DNA of 64,000 nt from Microbacterium algeriense (GTDB taxonomy: Bacteria > Actinomycetota > Actinomycetes > Actinomycetales > Microbacteriaceae): assembly GCF_008868005.1 (NCBI RefSeq), contig NZ_WAAO01000002.1, positions 1,219,081-1,283,080 on the forward strand, in the 5' to 3' direction. Made by a program: the position numbers and the translations under genes. This document shows positions 17,193 through 25,749 of this stretch, piece by piece. The notes beneath the pieces were generated by a model that saw only the letters and a program-made list of their open reading frames with translations, searched no databases and was not told where the DNA came from. Position 1 is the stretch's first letter, and the number at the start of each line of letters is the position of its first letter.

Positions 17193-18593
17193 ATGAGCAG
17201 TTCCCCCGTCCCCGGCGTGGACGCCCCCGCAACGCCTCCGGTCGCCAAGCGCTCGATGGGCGACCTCGTCCGCGCGGCCGTCTCGGGCTGGCTCGGCACC
17301 GCCCTGGAGTTCATGGACTTCCAGCTGTACTCGCTCGCGGCGGCGCTGGTGTTCAGCCAGCTGTTCTTCGCCGATGAGGGCCCCGGCATGGCCGTGGTGC
17401 TCGCCATGGCCACCTACGGCGTGGGATACGTCGCCCGCCCGATCGGCGCCTTCGTGTTCGCCCGCATCGGCGACAAGATCGGCCGGCGCAAGGTGCTCTT
17501 CTACACGATCCTCCTGATGGGCGCTGCGACCACGCTCATCGGCTTCCTGCCGACCTACCAGCAGGTCGGCATCCTGGCCCCGATCCTCCTCGTCATCCTC
17601 CGCCTCGCCCAGGGCTTCGGCGCCGGTGCGGAGATCTCCGGAGCCGGCGTGATGCTGTCGGAGTACGCGCCGGACAACCGCCGCGGCATCATCGCCTCGC
17701 TGGTCGCCCTCGGCACCAACTGCGGCACGCTGTTCGCCTCGGCGATCTGGGCGATCCTGCTCGCGGTGATGCTCGAGAGCGACGTGATCGAGTGGGGCTG
17801 GCGCATCCCCTTCATCGGCAGCGCCGTGATCATGCTGTTCGCCCTGTGGGTGCGGTTCAGCCTGAAGGAGAGCCCGGTCTTCGAGGAGCGCTCCGACGTG
17901 GTCGACGGCAAGGCCCTCTCGCGCGACGAGGTCGTCAAGCTCGCCACCGAGACCAACGACATCCGCACGCTCGAGTCGCTGCACCGCAAGCCGATCAAGG
18001 CGATCATCGTCTCCTTCTTCCTGCGCTTCGGCCAGGCGGGCAACTCCGGTCTCGTGCAGACGTACCTCATCTCGTTCATCACGATCACTCTCGCGATGTC
18101 GAAGGAGGTCGGCCCCGAGGTGGTCATCGTCTCCTCGCTGATCGGCTTCCTGACGATCCCCCTCGTGGGCTTCCTGGGCGACCGCTTCGGCCGTCGCCGG
18201 ATGTACATCATCATGACCTCGCTGTCGCTCGTCCTGATCGTGCCGACGCTGCTGATGATCAACACCGCCGAGCTCGGCTGGGTGTTCGTGGGCTACGCGA
18301 TCATCCACAACGTCTCGGTGCTCGGTCTCGCGTCGATGGAGAACATCTCGATCCCGGAGATCTTCGGCGCCCGCAACCGCTACACGCTCACTGCCATGGT
18401 GCGCGAGATCGCCGCCATCATCGCCACCGGCATCGGACCGATCATCGTCGCGGCCTGGGTCTCGGCGACCACCGGCAGCATCATCCCGGTCATGGTGCTG
18501 ATGGGTGTGTTCACCGCGTCCGCCCTGGTGGCCGCGATCTGGGCACCCGAGTGGACGGGGCGCGATCTCACCGATCCGCGCTCCGCCATGTGA
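17193..18593 (+). CDS. MFS transporter, metabolite:H+ symporter family
   Basis: 466 residues with about 12 membrane helices. ATG 17193 follows AAAGGAG at a 9-bp distance. The loop 2-3 signature FARIGDKIGRRKVLF and its repeat in the second half, LGDRFGRRRMYII, identify the major facilitator superfamily. The long conserved FGAGAEISGAGVMLSEYAP segment and the large central loop (about 190-260) resemble MHS carriers such as ShiA and ProP that import organic acids. In this cluster it presumably brings in the sugar acid across the cytoplasmic membrane. The last residues are cytoplasmic. Confidence 0.88.
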   Translation: MSSSPVPGVDAPATPPVAKRSMGDLVRAAVSGWLGTALEFMDFQLYSLAAALVFSQLFFADEGPGMAVVLAMATYGVGYVARPIGAFVFARIGDKIGRRKVLFYTILLMGAATTLIGFLPTYQQVGILAPILLVILRLAQGFGAGAEISGAGVMLSEYAPDNRRGIIASLVALGTNCGTLFASAIWAILLAVMLESDVIEWGWRIPFIGSAVIMLFALWVRFSLKESPVFEERSDVVDGKALSRDEVVKLATETNDIRTLESLHRKPIKAIIVSFFLRFGQAGNSGLVQTYLISFITITLAMSKEVGPEVVIVSSLIGFLTIPLVGFLGDRFGRRRMYIIMTSLSLVLIVPTLLMINTAELGWVFVGYAIIHNVSVLGLASMENISIPEIFGARNRYTLTAMVREIAAIIATGIGPIIVAAWVSATTGSIIPVMVLMGVFTASALVAAIWAPEWTGRDLTDPRSAM

Positions 18594-18613
18594 CGCACCG
18601 ACCATCACGACCA

Positions 18614-18644
18614 GGGGTGCGGCCGACCCGAGCGGCCGCACCCC
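18614..18644. terminator. Intercistronic GC-rich hairpin
   Basis: An 11-bp perfect stem (GGGGTGCGGCC at 18614-18624 with its complement at 18634-18644) and 9-nt loop sit between the transporter stop and the manD start. No T-run follows, so it may attenuate, or protect an mRNA end, rather than fully terminate. Confidence 0.5.
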
Positions 18645-18666
18645 GCACATCTGAGGAACACACGCC

Positions 18667-19893
18667 ATGACCATCGATCTCGTCGACGTCTCCATCACCA
18701 GCCCAGGACGCAACTTCGTCACGCTCAAGATCACGACCTCCGACGGGATCGTCGGCTGGGGAGACGCGACGCTCAACGGCCGCGAGCTCGCCGTCGCCGC
18801 CTACCTCTCCGAGCACGTCGCGTCGATGCTCATCGGCAGGGACGAGGACCGGATCGAGGACACCTGGCAGTACCTCTACCGCGGACCGTACTGGCGCCGC
18901 GGCCCGGTCACCATGGCGGCCATCGCCGCGGTCGACATGGCCCTGTGGGACATCAAGGCCAAGAAAGCCGGGATGCCCCTGTACCAGCTGCTGGGCGGGG
19001 CGAGCAGGGAGGGTGTCCGCGTGTACGCGCATGCTTCCGGCACCGACTACGCCGCCCTGCAGAACGCGATCACCGGCTACCAGGAGCTCGGCTACACCGC
19101 GGTGCGCGTGCAGACCGGCGTGCCGGGGCTCGGTCAGATCTACGGCGTCTCCTCCTCCGGCCCGGGCGTCCGCTACGACTACGAGCCCGCCAAGCGCTCC
19201 GGTGATCGCCCCAGCGAGGAGACCTGGGACACCCGCAACTACCTCTCGCACATGCCGGGGGTGTTCGCGCGGATCCGTGAGGACTTCGGCACGGATCTGC
19301 GGATCCTGCATGACGGCCACCACCGGATGTCTCCTATCGAGGCCGCCCGCTTCGCGAAGGAGATCGAGCCCTACGACCTGTTCTGGCTCGAGGACTGCAC
19401 GCCCGGCGAGGATCAGACGGCGCTGCGTCTGGTCCGCCAGCACTCGACCACACCGCTCGCGATCGGCGAGGTCTTCAACTCGGTGTTCGACTATCAGACG
19501 CTCATAACCGAGCGGCTCATCGACTACGTCCGCTCCGCCGTCACCCACACCGGCGGCATCACGGCGATGAAGAAGCTCCTCGACTTCGCGGCGATCTACG
19601 GGATCAAGTCGGGCATCCACGGACCCACCGACATCTCCCCCGTCGGCATGGCCGCGGCGCTGCACCTCGACCTCGCGATCCACAACTTCGGCATCCAGGA
19701 GTACATGCCGCACAACGCCCAGACGCTCGAGGTCTTCCAGACGTCGTTCACGTTCGACCAGGGCTTCCTGCACCCGAGTGAGCAGCCGGGCCTCGGCGTC
19801 GAACTCGACGAGGATGCCGCGGCGGCGCACGAGTACACCAAGGCGTACCTGCCGGTGAACCGGCTGCTGGACGGGACGATCCATGACTGGTGA
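18667..19893 (+). CDS. manD: D-mannonate dehydratase, enolase superfamily
   Basis: 408 residues. The capping domain holds [17 protein letters not shown] and the [10 protein letters not shown] loop, both ManD/RspA-specific. The barrel carries metal ligands in [15 protein letters not shown] and IGEVFNS. The enzyme removes water from D-mannonate to give 2-keto-3-deoxy-D-gluconate (KDG). Members that sit beside RspB-like dehydrogenases are often low-efficiency enzymes serving L-gulonate or L-idonate breakdown, which fits this neighbourhood. Start ATG 18667 with GAGGA about 10 bp upstream. It is separated from the transporter by a hairpin and probably remains in the same transcript. Confidence 0.93.
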   Translation: MTIDLVDVSITSPGRNFVTLKITTSDGIVGWGDATLNGRELAVAAYLSEHVASMLIGRDEDRIEDTWQYLYRGPYWRRGPVTMAAIAAVDMALWDIKAKKAGMPLYQLLGGASREGVRVYAHASGTDYAALQNAITGYQELGYTAVRVQTGVPGLGQIYGVSSSGPGVRYDYEPAKRSGDRPSEETWDTRNYLSHMPGVFARIREDFGTDLRILHDGHHRMSPIEAARFAKEIEPYDLFWLEDCTPGEDQTALRLVRQHSTTPLAIGEVFNSVFDYQTLITERLIDYVRSAVTHTGGITAMKKLLDFAAIYGIKSGIHGPTDISPVGMAAALHLDLAIHNFGIQEYMPHNAQTLEVFQTSFTFDQGFLHPSEQPGLGVELDEDAAAAHEYTKAYLPVNRLLDGTIHDW

Positions 19894-19944
19894 CCGCGGC
19901 GTGGACCGCTGCCCGCTGCGCGACCGCGCTCGCTGCGGCCGACG

Positions 19945-20898
19945 ATGACCGGCGTGCGCGTCGTCACCCTCGGCGAGACCATGGCGCTGGTGCGCGCCGA
20001 CGAGACAGGGTCGCTCCGCCACGTGCGCGACATGTCGCTCGGCATCGGCGGAGCGGAGAGCAACGTCGCGGTCGGTCTGAGCCGACTCGGGGTCGACGCG
20101 TCCTGGCTGGGGCGCATCGGCGACGACTCCCTCGGCGCGCGGGTGATCCGAGAGCTGCGCGCGGAGGGCATCGACGTGCGGGCGATCGCGGACGCCGACG
20201 CCCCGACCGGGCTGATGCTCAAGGAGCGTCCGACCGCGTCGACGACCGCCGTGCACTACTACCGGTCCGGCTCGGCGGGGTCCCGACTCAGCAGCGCGGA
20301 CCTGCCGGCCGGATGGGTCGAGGAGGCGGCGATCCTGCACGTCACGGGGATCACCGCCCTGGTGTCCGACTCCGCGCACGCCGCTCTCGTCTCGGCCGTC
20401 GAGCGCGCGAAGGCAGCCGGCGTCGTGGTCAGCTTCGACGTCAACTACCGGTCGGCGCTGGCGAGCCGGACGACGGCGGGTCCGCTCCTGCGCGACATCG
20501 CCGCCCGTGCGGACATCGTCTTCGGCGGGGCCGAGGAGCTGTCGATCCTGTTCCCCGGGCGCTCCCCCGAGCGCGCGGCCGCGCTCCTGCGGGAGGACGG
20601 GTGCCGCACGACCGTGCTCAAGCAGGGTGCGGCGGGGGCGACGGTCTTCGACGAGACGGGCACGACCGTGGGCGCGGGGTTCCGCGTCGATGTGGTCGAC
20701 ACCGTGGGCGCAGGCGACGCGTTCGTGGCGGGGTACCTCAGCGCGATGCTCGAACACCTCTCCGCGGAGGAGACGCTGCGCCGCGCCAATGCCTGCGGCG
20801 CGGTCGCGTGTCTCGCCCCTGGCGACTGGGAGGCGGCACCGACCCTGCGCGAACTGGAGCGTTTCCTCGACGGCGACGCCGACCCCGTGATGCGCTGA
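19945..20898 (+). CDS. kdgK: PfkB-family 2-keto-3-deoxygluconate kinase
   Basis: 317 residues. The ribokinase/PfkB fold is shown by LGETMALVRADE at the start, GGAESNVAVGLSRLG near residue 35 and the C-terminal nucleotide signature DTVGAGDAFVAGYL with the catalytic aspartate. The enzyme would phosphorylate KDG from ManD to KDPG, which enters the Entner-Doudoroff aldolase reaction. No aldolase gene is in the cluster. There is a 51-bp gap after manD and no strong ribosome-binding site before ATG 19945, so initiation may depend on upstream translation. Confidence 0.88.
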   Translation: MTGVRVVTLGETMALVRADETGSLRHVRDMSLGIGGAESNVAVGLSRLGVDASWLGRIGDDSLGARVIRELRAEGIDVRAIADADAPTGLMLKERPTASTTAVHYYRSGSAGSRLSSADLPAGWVEEAAILHVTGITALVSDSAHAALVSAVERAKAAGVVVSFDVNYRSALASRTTAGPLLRDIAARADIVFGGAEELSILFPGRSPERAAALLREDGCRTTVLKQGAAGATVFDETGTTVGAGFRVDVVDTVGAGDAFVAGYLSAMLEHLSAEETLRRANACGAVACLAPGDWEAAPTLRELERFLDGDADPVMR

Positions 20899-20926
20899 CC
20901 GCGGACGCAGACGGTACCGTGTTGCC

Positions 20927-21844
20927 GTGACCGAACGTGAGACGACCCCCGCCGCTCGCGCGACGAGGGTGGCGGTGATCGGACCGGGCGCGATCGGCAC
21001 GACGATCGCGGCCGCCCTCCACGAGGCAGGGCGCACGCCGGCGCTGTACGGCCGCACGCCGCGCCCGGGGCTCGAACTCGTCGTGGCAGAAGAGCGCCTC
21101 CCCGTGCCGGGCCCGGTGCGGACCGAGCCGGCGGAGGTGTCCCATCCCGCCGACGTCGTGTTCCTGGCGGTCAAGGCCACCCAGATCGCCGGCGCCGCGC
21201 CCTGGCTCGCCGTCCTGTGCGGTCCGAACACTGTGGTGTGCGTCCTGCAGAACGGGGTGGAACAGGTCTCGATGGTCTCCCCGCACCTGCCCCCGGGAAC
21301 GGTGATCCTCCCGGCCGTGGTCTGGTTCCCCGCCCAGGCGCAGGAGGACGGGTCTGTGCGCCTGCGTGGAGAGGCAAGGCTGTCCCTGCCGGAGACGCGA
21401 GGCAGCGATCGCATCGTCGAGGTGCTGCGGGGCACGCGCTGCGAGATCGAGGTGGTCGCGGACTTCTCGACCGTGGCGTGGCGCAAGCTGCTCCAGAACG
21501 CCGCCGCAGGCCTCATGGCCCTCACCGGGCGGCGGTCCGGCATGTTCGCCCGGGACGACATCGCCGACCTGACCCGCGCCTATCTGCAGGAGGGCCTGCT
21601 CGTCGCGCGCGCCGAGGGGGCACGACTCGCTGACGCCGCTCCCGACGAGATCCTGGCGAAGTTCCGGGCGTTCCCGGCTGACCTGAGCACCTCGATCCTG
21701 ACGGACCGCGACGCAGGGCGCCCCCTCGAATGGGATGTCCGCAACGGCGTCATCTCCCGCCTCGGTCGCGCCCACGGCATCCCGACCCCGATCGCCGACA
21801 TCATCGCGACGCTGCTCGCGGCGACCAGCGACGGGCCGGGGTGA
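20927..21844 (+). CDS. ApbA/PanE-family 2-dehydropantoate 2-reductase-like protein
   Basis: 305 residues starting at GTG 20927. The Rossmann motif VAVIGPGAIGTTIAAALHEAG and the catalytic helix region WRKLLQNAAAGLMALTGRR (Lys-x3-Asn) identify the ketopantoate reductase family, which reduces 2-keto acids with NADPH. It ends the sugar-acid operon, so it may reduce or oxidise a 2-keto sugar acid rather than serve coenzyme A synthesis. The true pantothenate enzyme could also lie here. No panB or panC is adjacent. Confidence 0.82.
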   Translation: MTERETTPAARATRVAVIGPGAIGTTIAAALHEAGRTPALYGRTPRPGLELVVAEERLPVPGPVRTEPAEVSHPADVVFLAVKATQIAGAAPWLAVLCGPNTVVCVLQNGVEQVSMVSPHLPPGTVILPAVVWFPAQAQEDGSVRLRGEARLSLPETRGSDRIVEVLRGTRCEIEVVADFSTVAWRKLLQNAAAGLMALTGRRSGMFARDDIADLTRAYLQEGLLVARAEGARLADAAPDEILAKFRAFPADLSTSILTDRDAGRPLEWDVRNGVISRLGRAHGIPTPIADIIATLLAATSDGPG

Positions 21845-21897
21845 GCCGCGGAAATCCGAGCGTTTCGACCAGGGTTCACAGGAGCGAAGGAGGCCCG

Positions 21898-22281
21898 ATG
21901 GACGGGAAGACGTTGCACGAGCGCGCGGCGGCTCGCGCGGAGGAGTTGCCCGGAGCGGAGCTGACACATCCGTTCGGACCGGAGTGGGACGTGTTCAAGG
22001 TGCGCGGGAAGGTGTTCATGCTGCAGACCGGCGTCACCGGCGAGGCCATCGTCACGCTCAAGTCCGACCCCGAGGAGAGCCACGCGCTGCGCAGCCAGTA
22101 CGCCGACATCACCCCCGGCTACCACATGAACAAGAAGCACTGGATCAGCCTGCACGCCGGCGGCACGCTCGAGCCCGAGGTCGTCGACGAGCTCGTCACC
22201 GAGTCGTACCTGCAAGTGCTGGAGCATAGCGTCCCCAAGTCGCAGTGGCCCGTCGACCCCGCCACCTTCGGGCAGGCGTGA
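21898..22281 (+). CDS. MmcQ/YjbR family DNA-binding-like protein
   Basis: 127 residues from ATG 21898 with AAGGAGG 6 bp upstream. The sequence follows the CyaY-like MmcQ/YjbR fold: ELTHPFGPEWDVFKVRGKVF, then TLKSDPEESHALR, then GYHMNKKHWISLHAGG, and a C-terminal helix beginning LVTESYLQVLE. The family is widespread and of unproven function; a role in nucleic-acid or iron binding has been suggested from its fold. It is 53 bp downstream of the ApbA gene and may be transcribed with it, although the function looks unrelated. Confidence 0.88.
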   Translation: MDGKTLHERAAARAEELPGAELTHPFGPEWDVFKVRGKVFMLQTGVTGEAIVTLKSDPEESHALRSQYADITPGYHMNKKHWISLHAGGTLEPEVVDELVTESYLQVLEHSVPKSQWPVDPATFGQA

Positions 22282-22305
22282 GGACGGCGTTGCGCGGGCG
22301 GGAGG

Positions 22306-22842
22306 TCAGTCCGACCCGTCACGCGGGGCGGGTATGTCGTCCGTGAACCTCGTCATCTGCAGTTCATCCGGCAGGCCCCACTTCGCGCGGAAGCGTGTCC
22401 TCAGCTCCCTGAGCTGTCGGTCGGAGGAGGTGGCAGGGATGAGTGCGATAAATAGCAGCAGGGCTGAGCTACCGCCGAGCATCAGCGTCAGCAGGGTCGC
22501 GGTCTGATCCGGCGTCTGGTTCGCCGTCGCGATGAGCCCGTGCACCAGGGGCACCACGGCGACGAGCGCCAGGGTGCTCGCCGCTCCGAGCAGGGCGTAT
22601 GTGATTCCTCTCGCCAGGGACCACGGCGTTACAACGGTCCTGATCACCGCGGCGGTGACGAGATCATCTCGGGCCGCGGTCGCCAGACGGCCGGCCGGAG
22701 ATTCCGCGTCCATCGACTCCAGCTCGGTCGACAACTGCCGCGCCCGACGGAGCTCCCGCGGGACCGCATGCTGGAGCGCGGTTCCCGCCAGTGCGAGCAA
22801 CCCCGTGATCCCTGCCGCCCCCAATGCCGCCAACCACTCCAT
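22306..22842 (-). CDS. Membrane protein of unknown function, 178 residues
   Basis: ATG at 22842. Three hydrophobic segments are visible: residues 5-23 (LAALGAAGITGLLALAG), about 78-103 (ITYALLGAASTLALVAVV) and about 118-138 (LLTLMLGGSSALLLFIALI). A charged region between the first and second (RELRRARQLSTELESMDAES) is likely cytoplasmic. The C-terminal tail is basic, then acidic. I do not recognise the family. It is the last chromosomal gene before the island and its start faces the attL side. Confidence 0.65.
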   Translation of the reverse strand: MEWLAALGAAGITGLLALAGTALQHAVPRELRRARQLSTELESMDAESPAGRLATAARDDLVTAAVIRTVVTPWSLARGITYALLGAASTLALVAVVPLVHGLIATANQTPDQTATLLTLMLGGSSALLLFIALIPATSSDRQLRELRTRFRAKWGLPDELQMTRFTDDIPAPRDGSD

Positions 22843-22961
22843 GCCGTCTCCTCACTCGTTCGTGTTGACGGCAGTGTGCCCGAGGCTTCGGACATCGAGG
22901 TACTCGCGTCTCCGCCTTCCGGCGACGACAACGACGACGACGCGGTGGTCCGAGCATGCAG

Positions 22962-22995
22962 AAGGCCCGGAGACTCTCTCGAGTTTCCGGGCCTT
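22962..22995 (-). terminator. Hairpin left of attL, original tRNA-Pro terminator
   Basis: A 14-bp stem (22962-22975 with 22982-22995, one G-T pair, 6-nt loop) directly abuts attL. Before island insertion it would have followed the tRNA-Pro 3' end on the minus strand and ended its transcript. A different hairpin occupies the same place at attR. Confidence 0.6.
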
Positions 22996-23033
22996 TCTCG
23001 GTCGGGCTGACAGGATTTGAACCTGCGACCCCT
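22996..23033. other. attL: left attachment site, displaced tRNA-Pro 3' end
   Basis: These 38 bp are identical to 38378-38415, which covers the acceptor strand and T-arm of the intact tRNA-Pro gene. Left of the repeat is chromosome; right of it the sequence diverges from the tRNA at once. This is the footprint of a tyrosine integrase that recombined in a tRNA 3' end and left the old end behind. The island between the sites is 15.38 kb. Confidence 0.9.
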
Positions 23034-23035
23034 CG

Positions 23036-23140
23036 GAGGATCCGGATGATTTCCGGTCTCCGCCGATCGTCTCGGGAACTCGCGGATTCCCTTGTGTTTA
23101 CAGGGAACCGGGCGGTTCGCTTGATCCGATTTTAGCCGGT
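23036..23140. repeat. 105-bp direct repeat, copy 1
   Basis: Matches 26780-26884 over 105 bp with eight substitutions and no gaps (about 92% identity). It starts two bases after attL. It contains a small inverted repeat, TTCCCT/AGGGAA around an 8-9 nt loop. The pair of copies encloses the RusA-like and membrane-protein genes. Confidence 0.9.
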
Positions 23141-23911
23141 CGGTGGTGGTTCTTGGCGGCTGATTCAGGTGGGTTCCTGATGGGTCGGGCTTCGGACTCG
23201 CGCCAAGAACAACTGACGGGCTCGAGGCGAATCTCGGCTGAGCGGCGAATCGCTGATAATCCCCGTGTGTTGGCGGTTCTCACGGCGGTCGTTCTAGGGA
23301 ATGAGTACCGGCTGATGACAGCGCTTCGGAGGGTTTCTGGTCACCGTTGTGGCCAGCGCGCGATGTCAAACTGCGCGGAGTCGTTCGGACACGGGAGGTT
23401 GACAGACTGCGCAGCGCGTTCGGAAGCCTCAGCCCGGCGAAGCGTCGCTAGTCGTACGCATAGGGAGTCGCTATCGCGCAAAGCATCGAGCGGCGTATAC
23501 GCGCACTGGACGCCACGCACGACTCGTCCTGCCCGCGCAACGACAGCCCGGGGCTCACGTAAGCGATTCCACGCACGCTCAGCCACCGGTCAACGCGCGG
23601 ATAGACCCGCTGTGACGCGAGTGGGATCGTTGACGCGCGGGACGTTAGTATAGCGAATTGCCGCTAGTCGCGCGCACGGTCTGCCCCGTCGTCATGGTCG
23701 GGACGGTTGTCGACTGCCGATCTCGGCTTTGTTGCGATGACGTCTCCTCGCACAGCACTCCTCCGCTGCCGTGCGAAGGGCTGAACCCCAGCAATGATGT
23801 CGACTCACAGAGTCCGCCGCGGGCCGTGTCGACGGTGTGGTTCACAATCGATTTGTGACCCACTTCTGGCAGAGCGATGCCGGCGAACACATTCGGCTGC
23901 ACCGCAGACGG
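23141..23911. other. Long stretch without a convincing gene
   Basis: Open frames exist on both strands (for example 23153-23653 plus and 23341-23586 minus), but their products are Arg/Ser/Thr-rich, without recognisable domains or ribosome-binding sites. Short motifs recur, such as CTGCGC followed within 12 bp by GTTCGGA (near 23370 and 23407) and GTCAAC/GTTGAC next to CGCGCGG (23590 and 23632). The segment is probably regulatory or decayed element DNA. It should contain the promoter of the RusA-like gene. Confidence 0.5.
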
Positions 23912-25093
23912 ATGGCGTCGCTTCGTGTGACGGTGAAGACCGAGGCCCCAACTAAGAAGATGCGGAGGGGGTCACAAGAGAAGGCGCGGCAAGCCCTACG
24001 GCTCGCGTTCGAGGGCGACACACTCACCAGCTACGCGCGCAAGCAGACAAACTGGCCCAAGCCACGGGCGGACATCGCGCTCGACATCTTCGTGAACAGT
24101 GGTTCACGCAACGGGGCACGTATCGACAGCGCGTGCAAGTGGTTGCTGGACGAGTTGACGGGCCTCGTGTACCGAGACGACAAGCAGGTGAAGTTGCTGT
24201 TCGCCCGGATCGGACGTCCCCTCAACGATCCTGAATCGCTTGCTTTCTGGGGTGAGGATGCACTGCCCGTGACGAAAGTGGTTGAACCCCAGGGCGCGAG
24301 CATCTCGATCACTGCGCAGCCCCGGTCTAGCGTGCTGCACGATCTGCGCGTGGCGAGCAATCTCGAAGAGGCGTGGGACCCTCACAAAGCGGTCTACGGC
24401 GAGAGTCGGCGTTCCCCGTTCTACGACGACTTCGAACGAGACGTATTGCTGGATTATCAGACGCTATTCGACCCCGATGACGAGGAACAGGGGGCACGAT
24501 TCCGGCAGATAGCGAACCAGATCGACTATCGCGATCAGGCCCGGCAACAGAAGCACGTCGATCTCGTTTTCTCTTCGTTGTTCACGGACCTACCTGTGGA
24601 CAGGTTCGGCGTGTGGAGAGCTGCGCGCTCCCGCCTGGCCCACTCCCCGTACATCTTTGATCTTGGGACGATCCCTGAGCGGGGCGAGTCCGAAGAGTTC
24701 CAACAACGGCTTCGACGGATCCTTGAGGACCGCAAGCACCGCTTCCCGGGCCTGCTGCCCCTCCGCGCGCGAAGCGGCGTCTCGATGATTTTGTTCGAGA
24801 AGCCCGGTCACTCCAAGGACTTGGACAACCTCGTCCGCCAGACCCTTCCCGCGATCCTGGACGTACTGAGGCCTCCCCGCCATGATCATCAAGGATGGTT
24901 GGCCGACGAGCCGGACCTCAGCGCGAGCCAGGTGGACATTCCTTTCATCGAGATTGCTGCGATCGCTGCCGACCAATCCGATATGCCGCAGGGCTCCCTA
25001 GTACTTGGGCTTTCCGGCGCAGACCGCTACTCCAGTTGGTGGTCCCTCGTCGGCGACTATGTTGCGCGTTCACTCGACGATGCGTACCCATGA
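23912..25093 (+). CDS. Protein with two RusA-like halves, candidate nuclease of a repeat-bounded module
   Basis: 393 residues if ATG 23912 is used; the frame is open to GTG 23837, and no start has a good ribosome-binding site. ATG 23912 places SLRVTVKTEAPTKKMRRG like the first RusA strand. Residues 54-100 resemble the RusA core: ARIDSACKWLLDELTGLVYR, then DDKQVKLL with the conserved acidic pair (89-90); the DxDN motif is RIDS. A second half (about 215-350) contains intact DLDN at 303-306. RusA enzymes cut Holliday junctions as dimers, so a single-chain pseudo-dimer is plausible. It overlaps the next frame by ATGA. Fold assignment is by eye. Confidence 0.6.
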   Translation: MASLRVTVKTEAPTKKMRRGSQEKARQALRLAFEGDTLTSYARKQTNWPKPRADIALDIFVNSGSRNGARIDSACKWLLDELTGLVYRDDKQVKLLFARIGRPLNDPESLAFWGEDALPVTKVVEPQGASISITAQPRSSVLHDLRVASNLEEAWDPHKAVYGESRRSPFYDDFERDVLLDYQTLFDPDDEEQGARFRQIANQIDYRDQARQQKHVDLVFSSLFTDLPVDRFGVWRAARSRLAHSPYIFDLGTIPERGESEEFQQRLRRILEDRKHRFPGLLPLRARSGVSMILFEKPGHSKDLDNLVRQTLPAILDVLRPPRHDHQGWLADEPDLSASQVDIPFIEIAAIAADQSDMPQGSLVLGLSGADRYSSWWSLVGDYVARSLDDAYP

Positions 25094-25749
25094 CCGCGAA
25101 GGTGCAAGACGACGACAACGCGCGCAATGGAGACATCTTGGACGACGGTGCGCGGCTGGTTCGTTCGCGGCGTAGGACCGGCGCAGCCTCCGGCGGAGGT
25201 GGACGCTCGGAACTCCGCAACTCACGCCGAAGTAGCACGCTCAGCGACCCACTTGCGGTCGACGTCCGTGGGTGCCGACGCACCGCCGTGCTCGAAGTCC
25301 AGGGTGACGTCCCGCTGGCGTCTACCTACCACTGGCTGGTGGATGGTGCTGAAGCATGTTCTATTCTTCGCCGCATCGGCGCTGCGATTCTTGCAACGAC
25401 TCTGGCTGCAAGAGTTCTCGCCCCCTGCACGCCGACTGCGGAGGATAGCGAGTCCGCGCCCGCGGGCATCGAGGTGAAGATCGATAGTGACGCCCAGCCG
25501 ATGATCACGGCCCTAAGTAGTTCCTGCCACAACTACCTGATGTCATTCGGCTGCCGCGCGAGCTTTCCGAGTTACGCTGCAGGTTCAAGTCAAGCGGGCG
25601 CCGTGCGCCCCGCCGCTTCCGCTGCCTTCAGATACTTCCTGAGACGGGCGTCGTATACCGCAATTTCGTCTTCCTCATCGTTCGCACGGAAGATGTCACG
25701 AACCCGTTTCGCCACCCCCTCGAGTGCCCGTCGGTTCTTAGGGGTCTGA
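25090..25749 (+). CDS. Reading frame coupled to the RusA-like gene, uncertain
   Basis: 219 codons from ATG 25090, whose last two bases are the first two of the upstream TGA. This ATGA arrangement is typical of translational coupling. The product begins MTAKVQDDDNARNGDILDDG, has a central part that could fold (AVLEVQGDVPLASTYHWLVD, then an Ala/Leu helix near 105-120) and a low-complexity Ser/Arg end. It overlaps the convergent membrane gene by 160 bp, which is unusual, so the true product may stop earlier through a frameshift, or the frame may be fortuitous. No family is recognised. Confidence 0.35.
   Translation: MTAKVQDDDNARNGDILDDGARLVRSRRRTGAASGGGGRSELRNSRRSSTLSDPLAVDVRGCRRTAVLEVQGDVPLASTYHWLVDGAEACSILRRIGAAILATTLAARVLAPCTPTAEDSESAPAGIEVKIDSDAQPMITALSSSCHNYLMSFGCRASFPSYAAGSSQAGAVRPAASAAFRYFLRRASYTAISSSSSFARKMSRTRFATPSSARRFLGV

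Noticed and set aside
23153..23653. 166-codon plus-strand frame at the island's left end
   Set aside because: Composition is Arg/Ser/Thr-rich with no domain or ribosome-binding site and it begins inside the gene-free stretch; a shadow frame is more likely.
25127..25477. 116-codon frame overlapping the coupled frame downstream of the RusA-like gene
   Set aside because: It is in a different register without start coupling; the ATGA-coupled frame is the better candidate.
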